DNA of 64,000 bases from Paenalicyclobacillus mengziensis (lineage in GTDB: Bacteria; Bacillota; Bacilli; Alicyclobacillales; Alicyclobacillaceae). The notes under the pieces are model-generated. The model did not search any database and was not told where the DNA came from. It was given only the letters and a program-made list of their open reading frames with translations. The number at the start of each line of letters is the position of its first letter. Position 1 is the first letter of the stretch. Location of the stretch: contig NZ_CP071182.1 of the NCBI RefSeq assembly GCF_017298635.1, positions 2,046,001 through 2,110,000 on the forward strand, in the 5' to 3' direction. The position numbers and the translations under genes are program-made. This document shows, piece after piece, positions 45,391-53,746 of the stretch.

Positions 45391-45816
45391 GTGTTTGTTA
45401 CTGCGGAATTACGCGATTCTGTACAGAAAAATTTGGTGAAAGTTGACGAATGTGCGACATGGCTAAAGAATCATGGGGAAGAAGTAAGCGTGGGGAACCT
45501 GACGATGAAGCTCGCTGCCGAGCGGGCGTTACATGTCGCCATCGAGTGCGCGACCGATGCCGCGAACCTTGTCATTGACGCCCTCGTCATGAGAGACCCC
45601 GGAGGATACTCTGATATCATCCGGGTTCTCATGGAGGAAGATGTGGTGAGCCGCGATTGGTTTGCCGCTTTTGAAGGTGCACTCGACTTTCGCAACCATC
45701 TGGTACGTCGGTACGCGAACCTCACAGCCGAGGAAGTCCACCAAGCGGCAGTCACTTACGGACCACTCTTGCCTGCTTATAGTGAAGCTTTACGAAGTTA
45801 CCTTGACATCGTATAA
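45391..45816 (+). CDS. DUF86/HepT-like protein (YutE-like)
   Basis: This 141-residue all-helical protein of the DUF86 (HepT) family contains the conserved block NLVIDALVMRDPGGYSDIIRVL and the LDFRNHLVRRYANL motif (RX4-6H-like: Arg-Asn-His). HepT proteins are RNases when partnered with MNT nucleotidyltransferases, but no MNT gene is near, and Bacillus YutE-type members are chromosomal and solitary. The GTG start is preceded by AAGGTG at 8 bases. Its 3' end overlaps the convergent 3D-domain gene by 19 bases. Confidence 0.78.
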   Translation: MFVTAELRDSVQKNLVKVDECATWLKNHGEEVSVGNLTMKLAAERALHVAIECATDAANLVIDALVMRDPGGYSDIIRVLMEEDVVSRDWFAAFEGALDFRNHLVRRYANLTAEEVHQAAVTYGPLLPAYSEALRSYLDIV

Positions 45817-46601
45817 ACAGGAACACTGTGTTTGACGCCAAACTGTATCGCGGCGCTGTCGGAGGGAAGCAACAGGTCGATATGACGCCCCTTGATGGCG
45901 CCGCCGGTGTCTTCAGCGAGCCGCCAGCCGATGCCAGGTAGGTCAATGTAGACGAGCGATCCGATGGGGATGACCGACGGATCGACCGCCACCGTCCGGC
46001 CAACCGACGCCCTGCTGCCGCTCGCCGTGATGCCAAAGCCTGGTTGCCCGGGGCTTTTGCCAGTGGAGGTGGCCGTCAGGGCATAGGCCGTCACCGTAAA
46101 GTCGCCAAGCTTCTCGCGGATGCTCTGCGCGTCAGGGTCTCGCTGCACCGTCTCAAACGCCTCAACCGCTTCCGGCTGCAGGATAAGGCCGCGGCGACTT
46201 ACCGGCTTGTACGCAACCGTGCTCAGGGACACGGAGTTTTGAGCCACCATCGTCACGTTGCTGTCGGCAACCTTGCGAAATTGGACAATGTTTTTTGCAC
46301 GCGACGGAGCCCGCATCCGGTCATCTTGACGGGAAGGCGGACTTATTCTCGATGAAACGCGCGTTTCGGTGCCAAAGTCGGCCATGGCCCGCGGGGCCGG
46401 CACACTCCAGGCACCTCCAATATAAGAAGTGTTGTCACCTGCCTGTCGAATTTCAAGAGTAGAATTCTTACTCTCGGTAGAGCTTTGTGTCTTGTAGCTT
46501 TGTGCCTGGCCTGTTGACTGCGGGCTCTCGGCATAGGCCAGATATGCGACAGAGAGCGCTGTACTGATGCTTAGCCATAGACTTTTCGGTGTCGGTTTCA
46601 T
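45798..46601 (-). CDS. secreted 3D-domain protein
   Basis: This 267-residue protein has an N-terminal hydrophobic signal (about 7-24), a variable Ser/Thr-rich middle and a C-terminal 3D domain (about 170-262). The 3D motifs are FTVTAYALTATSTGKSPG, AVDPSVIPIGSLVYID and AEDTGGAIKGRHIDLLL. It is a paralogue of the LysM/3D protein at 545 but lacks LysM. A murein-acting role is inferred. The ribosome site is weak. The last codons overlap the convergent DUF86 gene. Confidence 0.83.
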   Translation of the reverse strand: MKPTPKSLWLSISTALSVAYLAYAESPQSTGQAQSYKTQSSTESKNSTLEIRQAGDNTSYIGGAWSVPAPRAMADFGTETRVSSRISPPSRQDDRMRAPSRAKNIVQFRKVADSNVTMVAQNSVSLSTVAYKPVSRRGLILQPEAVEAFETVQRDPDAQSIREKLGDFTVTAYALTATSTGKSPGQPGFGITASGSRASVGRTVAVDPSVIPIGSLVYIDLPGIGWRLAEDTGGAIKGRHIDLLLPSDSAAIQFGVKHSVPVYTMSR

Positions 46602-46682
46602 GTGCTTAGGATTTTCCCGCCATGGTGAGGACTATGCATTTTCGTTTCTCGATATCAATAAAGGGGCCCCATGATGGCCGAC

Positions 46683-46712
46683 TTGGACTCGGAGTTGTCG
46701 ATATGGTATAGT
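46683..46712 (+). promoter_or_regulatory. promoter of tRNA-Lys
   Basis: TTGGAC (46683-46688) and TATAGT (46707-46712) are 18 bases apart, 11 bases before the tRNA. Confidence 0.65.
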
Positions 46713-46723
46713 CAAAGACATGA

Positions 46724-46796
46724 GAGCCATTAGCTCAGTTGGCAGAGCACCTGACTTTTAATCAGGGTGTCCCGCGTTCGAGTCGCGGATGGCTCA
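46724..46796 (+). tRNA. tRNA-Lys (UUU)
   Basis: The cloverleaf is complete: acceptor GAGCCAT/ATGGCTC, D-loop AGCTCAGTTGGCAGAGC, anticodon loop CTTTTAA giving UUU, and T arm GCGTTCGAGTCGC. CCA is not encoded. Confidence 0.95.
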
Positions 46797-46834
46797 TTTT
46801 GTGTTGTACTCGTTTGTGAAGGGAACGTTGAACG

Positions 46835-47221
46835 ATGGCAGAAACAACAACCGTGTATGAAATGATTGGTGGGGCAGACACCATAGCTGCACTCGTTGAT
46901 GCGTTCTACAGCCGCGTTGTGGAGCATCCAGGGCTCCGTCCCTTGTTCCCGGATGACATCACCCCAGTACGCAACAGGCAGTATAAGTTTCTGACGCAAC
47001 TGTTCGGCGGGCCGCGTCTCTATTCAGACTTATACGGCCCCCCAATGTTAAGAGCGAAACACTTGCCGCATCCGGTTACACCAGAGCGAGCTGCTGAGTG
47101 GTTGGCGTGCATGAGTGGGGCCATGGATGAGATTGGCCTTCAGGGCCCTGTCCGTGATTTCATGTTCTCGCGGCTGCAGCAAACAGCCTACCACATGGTC
47201 AATACAGAAGACCCGGAGTAA
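46835..47221 (+). CDS. group II truncated haemoglobin
   Basis: This 128-residue 2-on-2 globin of the TrHbII (GlbO/YjbI) type has the proximal His76 in RAKHLPHPVT, Tyr25 at B10 (AFYSRVV) and Trp89 at G8 (AEWLACM). It binds haem and oxygen and is thought to serve peroxide or NO handling. ATG follows GAAGGGA by about 10 bases. It sits between two tRNA genes. Confidence 0.92.
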   Translation: MAETTTVYEMIGGADTIAALVDAFYSRVVEHPGLRPLFPDDITPVRNRQYKFLTQLFGGPRLYSDLYGPPMLRAKHLPHPVTPERAAEWLACMSGAMDEIGLQGPVRDFMFSRLQQTAYHMVNTEDPE

Positions 47222-47234
47222 GGCGACGAAGTCC

Positions 47235-47263
47235 TTGACAAACATTCGTAGGCATAATACAAT
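47235..47263 (+). promoter_or_regulatory. promoter of tRNA-Gly/tRNA-Ser
   Basis: A perfect TTGACA and TACAAT are 17 bases apart, 32 bases before tRNA-Gly. Confidence 0.8.
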
Positions 47264-47295
47264 TGCCTTCGTCGCTGTAAAGGACAAACCAGTAT

Positions 47296-47370
47296 GCGGA
47301 AGTGGCTCAGGGGTAGAGCATCGCCTTGCCAAGGCGAGGGTCGCGGGTTCGAATCCCGTCTTCCGCTCCA
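47296..47370 (+). tRNA. tRNA-Gly (GCC)
   Basis: Acceptor GCGGAAG/CTTCCGC, anticodon loop TTGCCAA giving GCC, T loop GGTTCGAATCC, and an encoded CCA. Confidence 0.95.
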
Positions 47371-47420
47371 TATGTTTCTGACGAAAGGTCAGGCAGATGT
47401 CTGGCCTTTTGTACCACCGT

Positions 47421-47510
<90 letters not shown>

Positions 47511-47518
47511 TACCACAG

Positions 47519-47543
47519 AAGTCGTGCATAGCACGGCTTTTTT
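47519..47543 (+). terminator. terminator after tRNA-Ser
   Basis: AAGTCGTGC and GCACGGCTT around a three-base loop are followed by T residues. Confidence 0.75.
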
Positions 47544-47578
47544 GCGTTATGGGGGAGAAATGGGCGGTTGATGGATAG

Positions 47579-47637
47579 GGCAGCGGTCTTGGCTGAAAAA
47601 AGAAGAAACCGCTGCCTATAAAACAGTAGACCGCTGC
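47579..47637. repeat. copies of the tRNA-Ser anticodon-arm sequence before the integrase
   Basis: GGCAGCGGTCTTG of the tRNA anticodon arm (47444-47456) recurs exactly at 47579-47591. Its core GCAGCGGTCT recurs inverted at 47628-47637, with another inverted ACCGCTGCC near 47608-47616. These are candidate integrase core sites. Confidence 0.6.
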
Positions 47638-47689
47638 TGTCTCTGACCTCACGTTGCGTGTACAAAACGCCAAATGGAGGTCATGTATC

Positions 47690-48742
47690 GTGCAACAGGA
47701 CAAACGAATTGGACGCAAAACAGTACGAAGTCGCAACGGACAAGCGAAACGAAATACGGCTAGGTACACCATTGACCAGGCATTCGAACTTTTTTACCAT
47801 GCCAAATCTGGTGAGGGCCTGCGTAAGCGTACGCTCGTAGACTACAAGAATCATCACCGCTACCTCGTAAGTTGGCTTACAGAAATTCATCCTCAGGTGG
47901 AATACATTGAGGATGTATCTCCCCAACTTCTTCGAGAGTACATCTATTATCTCTCCCATGAGAAACCACAGTACGAGGGGCATCCATACAAGTCGGATAA
48001 CGACAAGTCAAAACTTGGGCTGTCACCAGGTTGTGTGAATGTACGTGTTACTACAATGAAGTCGTTTTTTGCGTGGTTGCATCGCGAAGCGATTATTCCT
48101 TCGAATCCTACAGTTAATATAAAGAAACAGGCGGTGGAAGAGGACACAATTGAGGCATTTACCGACGACCAAATTGAGTTACTTCTGCAACAGCCCAACA
48201 AACACACATACGCAGGGTTTCGCGATTACATTCTTATGCGTTTGTTGCTCGAAAGCGGGATGCGCATTAACGAGGTCTTGTCATTGACGACGGAGAATAT
48301 AGACTTCAAGACTCGCTTGATAACACTCAGTGGGGCGCAAAACAAGAATCGCAAAGTGCGAATCATCCCTCTATCACCTGACATGGTGCGTCTGGTGATG
48401 GACTTGATGGCAGAGAACAAAACGTACTTTCCTGAAGCAATGCACTTGTTTTTGGCGAATTACGGTGAGCCATTGTCGCAGGAGGGGATCACCCACCGAG
48501 TCAAACAATATGGACGGGAAGCAGGGATTGCTGAGCATGTCCGCTGCTCACCACACACTTTCAGACACACATTTGCTAAGAGTTTTCTAACTGCCGGCGG
48601 AGACATAATTGCTTTGCAACGGATACTGGGGCACTCATCAATGGACATGGTGCGGAAGTACGTGCAGCACACGCCAGAAGACTTACGAAATGCGCATGAC
48701 AAGTTCACAGTCCGGTTGAAAAGCAGTCGACGTCTCATGTGA
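47690..48742 (+). CDS. int: tyrosine-family integrase
   Basis: This 350-residue site-specific recombinase has an N-terminal SAM-like core-binding domain (about 25-135). In the catalytic domain Arg192 (LLESGMRINEVLSL), His289 and Arg292 (CSPHTFRHTF), His315 (RILGHSS) and the nucleophile Tyr324 (VRKYVQHT) are all present. No AP2-type arm-binding domain is seen. The GTG start follows GGAGG by 9 bases. It lies 180 bases after tRNA-Ser with repeats of the tRNA arm between, and it marks the left end of the mobile region. Confidence 0.92.
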   Translation: MQQDKRIGRKTVRSRNGQAKRNTARYTIDQAFELFYHAKSGEGLRKRTLVDYKNHHRYLVSWLTEIHPQVEYIEDVSPQLLREYIYYLSHEKPQYEGHPYKSDNDKSKLGLSPGCVNVRVTTMKSFFAWLHREAIIPSNPTVNIKKQAVEEDTIEAFTDDQIELLLQQPNKHTYAGFRDYILMRLLLESGMRINEVLSLTTENIDFKTRLITLSGAQNKNRKVRIIPLSPDMVRLVMDLMAENKTYFPEAMHLFLANYGEPLSQEGITHRVKQYGREAGIAEHVRCSPHTFRHTFAKSFLTAGGDIIALQRILGHSSMDMVRKYVQHTPEDLRNAHDKFTVRLKSSRRLM

Positions 48743-48820
48743 GTAGGGCTTACGTGGGGAGTTCCACGAAAAATTCTGTGTACGAGGGGACGCAAAGCTC
48801 TTCAGCAGAAATATTGAAAT

Positions 48821-48860
48821 ATCGCGGTTTCTCAGATGCGTTGAGAACCGCGATGTTTTT
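48821..48860 (+). terminator. terminator of the integrase gene
   Basis: ATCGCGGTTTCTCA pairs with TGAGAACCGCGAT, with one bulged T, and is followed by GTTTTTG. Confidence 0.85.
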
Positions 48861-48910
48861 GTTGGACCGGGTTTTAATAAGTCTGAATGGGGACAGAAGC
48901 CTAGAAACTA

Positions 48911-49483
48911 CTAATCCTGTCCCGGTAATTCGTCATGAAATTCTGCTAAAAGTAGATTGACGATTCCAAGCTGCTGTTTTTTTAATCCTTGAAGTTTAGA
49001 TGCTAATACTACCTTGTCCATATCGAGAAAATAGCCCAGATGTTCCACAACCATGTCATTCTTGCTACTTTCCCAAAGCCATGACAGTACTGCTGTTTGT
49101 ACATTGAATTCATTTTCGGTGTCGATGTCTCTTGGTTGATGAGAGGTTTTGGAATACAACTGATACAATCTTATAAGTCGAGTGCTTGCTTCGCGAATCT
49201 TAGACTCAAGTTTTTCGATACCCAGAGGCTCGTCATTTTCGTCATCTCGAACGGCATCCACAATTCCGGCCACAATCAATAACTCTTCATAGGATGTTCC
49301 TATGAGATGTTTCGCAATTTTACGTACAAAAGACGCTGTTGGATTGCGTTTTCCGTTTAAGACGCGAGTAACATGAGCTTGATCAATTCCTGCCCGGCCT
49401 GCTAAATCACGCATACTCATACCGTTTGTCTCCAACAATCTTTTCACAAACTCTCCAAAAGAAACACCTGTCTCTTGTGACAA
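48911..49483 (-). CDS. XRE-family repressor (cI-like)
   Basis: This is a 190-residue regulator with an HTH_3 domain at about 15-75 (MSMRDLAGRAGIDQAHVTRVLNGKRNP) and a C-terminal helical region of unknown type. It is divergent from a small Cro-like gene, the arrangement of a lysogeny switch. The start is placed at TTG 49483, 5 bases after GAGGTGG. An ATG at 49516 has no ribosome site and lies on the -10 box, so transcription would start downstream of it. Confidence 0.8.
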   Translation of the reverse strand: MSQETGVSFGEFVKRLLETNGMSMRDLAGRAGIDQAHVTRVLNGKRNPTASFVRKIAKHLIGTSYEELLIVAGIVDAVRDDENDEPLGIEKLESKIREASTRLIRLYQLYSKTSHQPRDIDTENEFNVQTAVLSWLWESSKNDMVVEHLGYFLDMDKVVLASKLQGLKKQQLGIVNLLLAEFHDELPGQD

Positions 49484-49514
49484 TACATCCACCTCTTTTA
49501 GTATCGGTGATGCC

Positions 49515-49543
49515 ATTATACATTAAAAACATTATCGTGTATG
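49515..49543 (-). promoter_or_regulatory. promoter of the repressor gene
   Basis: On the minus strand a perfect TATAAT (49520-49515) has a weak -35 (CATACA) 17 bases upstream. Confidence 0.55.
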
Positions 49544-49547
49544 CCAC

Positions 49548-49576
49548 TTGTGCATCATCAAAATCGCTGCTATAAT
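49548..49576 (+). promoter_or_regulatory. promoter of the Cro-like gene
   Basis: TTGTGC (49548-49553) and a perfect TATAAT (49571-49576) are 17 bases apart. It points away from the repressor promoter, so the two could share operators. Confidence 0.65.
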
Positions 49577-49627
49577 CAAGTTGTTGTGATGACAAAATTA
49601 CATCAGTAAAGGAAGGGGGGATGACGG

Positions 49628-49834
49628 TTGCTGGTTATAAAGGATGACGAAATGCGCGAACTTCTGATCGAAAATGGCTGGAGCCAAAGGAAACTAGCAA
49701 GAGAAATCGGTGTAGACGCAGCTTACGTACATCGAATATTCGGGCATAAGCGTAATCCTGGTTCCATCTTTGTTTCCAGGGTTCTTGCAAGGTTTCCAGA
49801 TGCCAAGTTTGAGGATTTGTTTCGTGTTAGCTAA
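49628..49834 (+). CDS. small XRE-family HTH protein (Cro-like)
   Basis: This 68-residue protein is essentially only an HTH_3 domain: MRELLIENGWSQRKLAREIG then VDAAYVHRIFGHKRNPGS. It could antagonise the divergent repressor as Cro does. The TTG start is preceded by AAGGGGGG at 7 bases. Confidence 0.8.
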   Translation: MLVIKDDEMRELLIENGWSQRKLAREIGVDAAYVHRIFGHKRNPGSIFVSRVLARFPDAKFEDLFRVS

Positions 49835-50078
49835 CTGGCCGGGAACTCAGTCATGCCGTGTTTGTAGTTGGTCTAAAAAGAAGAAAGGTAGAACGGTGCG
49901 GACGGGTAATGTAAGCCCGCTGCACGCACAAACGTTACGATATAGGCAAACAAAAACAGACTCTGCATGGCCAGATGCAAAGCCTGTAACATCTTGTCTA
50001 TTCTTGTTGTCAAATAATGTCATATTCCATTTCGAAAGCTGTTTGCCGCAGACTTTCGACAGTGAAGGAGGAACCAGA

Positions 50079-50900
50079 ATGTCAGATCAATTGAGTATGC
50101 TTCTTAACGATAACACTGCTACAAGGGAGTCGTCAACAGCAGGTCCTAGTGGCTCTAAGAATGGATTTAATATCCGAGCGATAATGGTCGCTCACGCTGC
50201 GATGTGGGGTACCATCAGTGAAGGCTATTTTGGCGTAGTTCAAAGACTTGCAGATGGGACGACCATATGCCACAAAGCGTTTCACGTGCAAGATGTTGAT
50301 GGCTTGATTAAATACATGATCCAGAACCACAAGGGAGGGTACTGGTACTGGACATGCTTCCTATACCGTAACGGACAATTTTGGACATCAGACGGGAAAC
50401 TTATAGCCCCCATAGCGGTAAAAAAGAGCGGTGAGCGAGTGACTCCGGGTATAAAAAATCTGATAGGTATGGCGGCAATTCCACTCACCGTCGGTGTGTA
50501 TTCGACAGTTCCGGATGAGTGGTCAGTGTTTACGATAGAACGCGGTTGGAATTTCGTAAAACGCCTCCAGTGTCAAGATCTAAGGCCCGCTTCACTTGTT
50601 TGTTTACCGGGCGACACATTGATCAAAGGTGAAGATCGTGGATTAAGTTGTGCTTTCGTGCTTGATACACTTTTGTCTGATCCGTTCGAATGGTATGTCA
50701 CTGTACAGCTGATTAACGAGATTCGTATGAATCATCGGGGGATATTGAATTGGTCGCCGTACCTTCCTATCGGTGGGACACCCGACGTTATTTTGCATCC
50801 TGCGCCGGGGAGCGTCTTCACCCTGCGTGAAGCTCGATATGCTATTCGAGTTGCAGTGTCTCTTACAGATCCGGGCAACGATTGGGGGGCCGGGCAGTGA
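50079..50900 (+). CDS. unknown protein coupled to the primase-helicase
   Basis: This 273-residue protein has no motif I can name. It is rich in aromatic residues (GGYWYWTCFLYRNGQFWTSDG) and contains a region RGLSCAFVLDTLLSD. Its stop codon overlaps the start of the D5-type helicase gene (GTGA), so the two are translated together. In mobile elements this position is often held by a primase or a replication-initiation partner, which is inference only. ATG follows AAGGAGG by 7 bases. Confidence 0.65.
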   Translation: MSDQLSMLLNDNTATRESSTAGPSGSKNGFNIRAIMVAHAAMWGTISEGYFGVVQRLADGTTICHKAFHVQDVDGLIKYMIQNHKGGYWYWTCFLYRNGQFWTSDGKLIAPIAVKKSGERVTPGIKNLIGMAAIPLTVGVYSTVPDEWSVFTIERGWNFVKRLQCQDLRPASLVCLPGDTLIKGEDRGLSCAFVLDTLLSDPFEWYVTVQLINEIRMNHRGILNWSPYLPIGGTPDVILHPAPGSVFTLREARYAIRVAVSLTDPGNDWGAGQ

Positions 50901-52792
50901 GTAAACACCTCTACGACGACGATTACTGGAGTTCTTTACTCAGACAATCCGAATTTGCAGAGGCAGAGAAGGGTACTGATGAAGAACCTTACAGCAACAC
51001 CATTAAGTCTTTTGACTCCGATGACCAGTTGCACGATCTTTTCATTGAGCGGATTATCGCTGACATGCAGTCGAAGAAGTTGGAACCAATGAAAGCAGCG
51101 ACTGAAGCTATCAGGTACCTAGCTAAGAAGTTGTTTGAAGGTGCTGATGAGGGGTGGGTCAATCGACTGGGTCGGAAAGTAGTAAGTGCGGATCGCGGAG
51201 GTCGCGGTGTGTTAAGGGTGGGCGACTTTATGGCGGACATTAGAAAGCGAGTTCACGCAATGAAGAAAAGGGCGTATGAGAGGCAACAAGGAAGAAAACC
51301 TCACGACACTTTTCTCAGCTTGCATGACATCAACAATGCCTTCAAATGGGGCAAGGAAAATATGGTTCGGTTCACTGATGTCGATGAATACGGGAACATA
51401 TCCATCATCGATCTCGATCTCGCCGTTGCGTTAACTCATGATTTTTGCTTGCATCGTTTGCACGACAGTGTTTGGGGGTACAATGGCCAATGCTATCGTC
51501 CTGTTGAGCTGGAACAAACTTGTGCGTTCATTCAAAAGGTTCTCAGGGCTGTGGACAAGGACTGCGCTACATATAACCGAGCTTCTTCCATCCAAAAGAC
51601 ACTCTATGCTCATGTGTCGGCACAAGATGGGGCTGACTGGGACAAATGGAACTCTGAACCCTACATACCGTTCTTGGATGGTGTCCTTGACTGCACGGAA
51701 ATCGAAAACCTGGTTCTTCGTGCACACGATCCGAAATATCTTTGCACGTTCTGCGTGGATTGTGAGTGGAACGGAGAGTCGGATGATCCAATTGTGGATG
51801 AGTTCTTGTGCTCGGTTTTGCCCTGTGCCGAGACGCGGCGTAACTTGTTGGAGTGGCTTGGCTATACACTAGCCGTCTTCGACACCCGACATAACCACAT
51901 GGCGATGCTTCTTGGTGGCGGTGAGAACGGGAAAAGCAAAATGCTATCGGTTGTTTCATCCTTGTTAGGTAAAATGGAGACGCAAGTAAGCTTACAGCAG
52001 TTAGCAACAAACCAGTTTGCCGCATTTTCCCTCAGCAAAGCGGTCGTGAATATTTGCGGAGATATGTCAGCGCAATATCTAGACGATACGTCGCTGATAA
52101 AGCAATTAACAGGAAATGATCCAATTAGAGCGGAACGTAAATACCGCGACGCATTTACATTTTTCAACCGGGCAAAGAGTTGGCTTGGCATGAATCAGCT
52201 TCCGCCTACAAACGACACAACGCATGGGTTCTTTCGGCGATTATTGATTTTCCCGTTCACACAGACGTTTTCAGGGGACAAGGCTGACCCAGACATCGGG
52301 AAAAAGATCACTACTCCATCTGCAAAGACAACATGGGCGCGAAAGGCGATTTTGGAAGGATACGTGCCGCTTACAAAACGGCGAAAGTTTCTGCCCTCTG
52401 AAGAAATGGACGCTGAGAAGCAGCAGTATCGAGTAGATAATGACTTGATCGTAGCAGCGTTAGAATCAGAAATAATTAAGTTCAGTAAAGAAGGCAGCAT
52501 AGATGCCAGTCTGTTTACGGAGCTTCTTAAAGTGTTTGCAGAATCCGAGGGGCGAAAAGCCATTAAATTTACTGTGGCACTTAAGCGTCTGCAACAAGAA
52601 GATCCATCGGTCCGGGTTGCACGGCTAGGGTCACGTGATGAGAAACGTAAGCGACACGTCTTAGGTATCGAGATCGGAGCTGCCGGTGAACACCTCGAAG
52701 TAGTCCGTGATTGGGTTCACAATGATGATATCGATGGAGAAATTCGTAAAGCAAGAACAAGGGTCGTAGACCTTTACGATGATGAAATCTAA
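50897..52792 (+). CDS. phage/plasmid primase-helicase, P4/D5 family (SF3)
   Basis: This 631-residue replication protein has a D5_N-type region (about 185-300, YIPFLDGVLDCTEIENL) followed by an SF3 AAA+ helicase. Visible are Walker A GGGENGKSKML near 339, Walker B-like VNICGDMSA near 384, and a motif C/sensor region LGMNQLPPTNDTTHGFFRRLLIFPF near 432-456. The zinc-binding primase part of P4 alpha is not evident, so priming may rest with the upstream protein. The GTG start overlaps the upstream stop. It is followed by a terminator and a series of GGACAC motifs. Confidence 0.9.
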   Translation: MSKHLYDDDYWSSLLRQSEFAEAEKGTDEEPYSNTIKSFDSDDQLHDLFIERIIADMQSKKLEPMKAATEAIRYLAKKLFEGADEGWVNRLGRKVVSADRGGRGVLRVGDFMADIRKRVHAMKKRAYERQQGRKPHDTFLSLHDINNAFKWGKENMVRFTDVDEYGNISIIDLDLAVALTHDFCLHRLHDSVWGYNGQCYRPVELEQTCAFIQKVLRAVDKDCATYNRASSIQKTLYAHVSAQDGADWDKWNSEPYIPFLDGVLDCTEIENLVLRAHDPKYLCTFCVDCEWNGESDDPIVDEFLCSVLPCAETRRNLLEWLGYTLAVFDTRHNHMAMLLGGGENGKSKMLSVVSSLLGKMETQVSLQQLATNQFAAFSLSKAVVNICGDMSAQYLDDTSLIKQLTGNDPIRAERKYRDAFTFFNRAKSWLGMNQLPPTNDTTHGFFRRLLIFPFTQTFSGDKADPDIGKKITTPSAKTTWARKAILEGYVPLTKRRKFLPSEEMDAEKQQYRVDNDLIVAALESEIIKFSKEGSIDASLFTELLKVFAESEGRKAIKFTVALKRLQQEDPSVRVARLGSRDEKRKRHVLGIEIGAAGEHLEVVRDWVHNDDIDGEIRKARTRVVDLYDDEI

Positions 52793-52806
52793 CTCCTTTC
52801 TTGACT

Positions 52807-52841
52807 TGGACACGGTATCAACCTCCCGTGTCCATTTTTTA
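52807..52841 (+). terminator. terminator after the helicase gene
   Basis: TGGACACGG and CCGTGTCCA surround a 10-base loop, followed by six T residues. It is also the first inverted pair of the GGACAC motif. Confidence 0.8.
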
Positions 52842-53093
52842 TTTTGGCGTCTATACCGCGATTAGGTGCAGGTCCTACAGCCCCAAGGAGTTCAACCTCG
52901 GTGTCCATATGTCCACTGTTTTTTCTCTTGTCTATATCGTCATCCCCCCCTCTCCCCGGGGGGGGTCACCTTATCAACAATGAAGATATTTCGTGGACAC
53001 CGTGGACACCAAAGCGCAAAACCTTCTCGCACTAAGTGCAAAAGGATATTTTCTCTAGTGATTTTTTTGGACACGGAGCGAAAAGTTTGGACA
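52807..53093. repeat. GGACAC motif repeats, candidate replication origin
   Basis: GGACAC occurs at 52808, 52995, 53004, 53068 and 53088, and inverted (GTGTCC) at 52828 and 52901. The paired copies at 52808/52828 and 53068/53088 are both 20 bases apart. T-rich stretches lie between. The position directly after a helicase gene of the D5/P4 type, where satellites and plasmids often hold their origin, suggests iterons. Confidence 0.5.
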
Positions 53094-53314
53094 CGGGTGT
53101 AGGTGGGTTAGCTATAAGGCGCAGAAAAAGTAGAATATGGGGTTACTAACCTGCCGCGCCTTCGCCTTAGTGCCATCACGCCCCCAAGCCGAAACCGCGC
53201 CACCCCGTATTCCATTGTGATGAACTGCGTGAAAGGCAGTTGTATCCCGCTACTATCCCTTTTTTCGCTTATACTTAAGTAAGTTGCAATTTCTTTCGAC
53301 TGGAGGGGTTTTAC

Positions 53315-53677
53315 ATCATCGCACAAGGCATCATAATTGACGGTGATAAAGTCCTCATGGTGCGTCAGCATGTTAGCCGTGGGGACGTGGTTTGGAATTT
53401 TCCGGGGGGACACGTTGAGGTTGGCGAAACCACAGAAGAAGCATGCGTTCGAGAGGTGCGAGAAGAGACTGGATACGATGTGTTAGTTACCGGGCTTATT
53501 AGCGAAGCCGCTGGGAAATATACATATCGTGCAAAGATAGTTGGTGGCTCTCTATTTGTTGACACGACGCTAATCGACAATGAGGACATTGTTGAGGCAC
53601 GCTGGATAAGACTAGACGACTACGACAAGTTTGATGACGTAACCCGACTTTTGATCGATAAGGTCGTCTGTGCTTGA
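53315..53677 (+). CDS. NUDIX hydrolase with non-canonical start
   Basis: The encoded protein begins IIAQGIIIDGDKVLMVRQ and has a full Nudix box (GGHVEVGETTEEACVREVRE then ETGY), so the fold is complete at about 121 residues. However, no ATG, GTG or TTG precedes the first strand in frame. TGGAGGGG lies 6 bases before two successive ATC codons at 53315 and 53318, one of which may start translation. The first in-frame ATG, 53357, would remove the first beta strand. Either an ATC start or a damaged start codon is possible. Confidence 0.65.
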   Translation: MIAQGIIIDGDKVLMVRQHVSRGDVVWNFPGGHVEVGETTEEACVREVREETGYDVLVTGLISEAAGKYTYRAKIVGGSLFVDTTLIDNEDIVEARWIRLDDYDKFDDVTRLLIDKVVCA

Positions 53678-53719
53678 TGCAATGACGCTCTACAACCTTT
53701 TAGTGCTTGTATTCACCAG

Positions 53720-53746
53720 CGCGGCCTATCGCAGCCGCGTTTTGTT
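53720..53746 (+). terminator. short terminator hairpin after the NUDIX gene
   Basis: CGCGGC and GCCGCG around an eight-base loop are followed by TTTTGTT. Confidence 0.55.

Noticed and set aside
45391..45816. HepT/MNT toxin-antitoxin pair
   Set aside because: Only the DUF86 protein is present; no MNT nucleotidyltransferase gene is adjacent, and the protein resembles solitary YutE.
53108..53413. 101-codon minus-strand frame overlapping the NUDIX gene
   Set aside because: It is antisense to the well-supported Nudix box and lacks a ribosome site.
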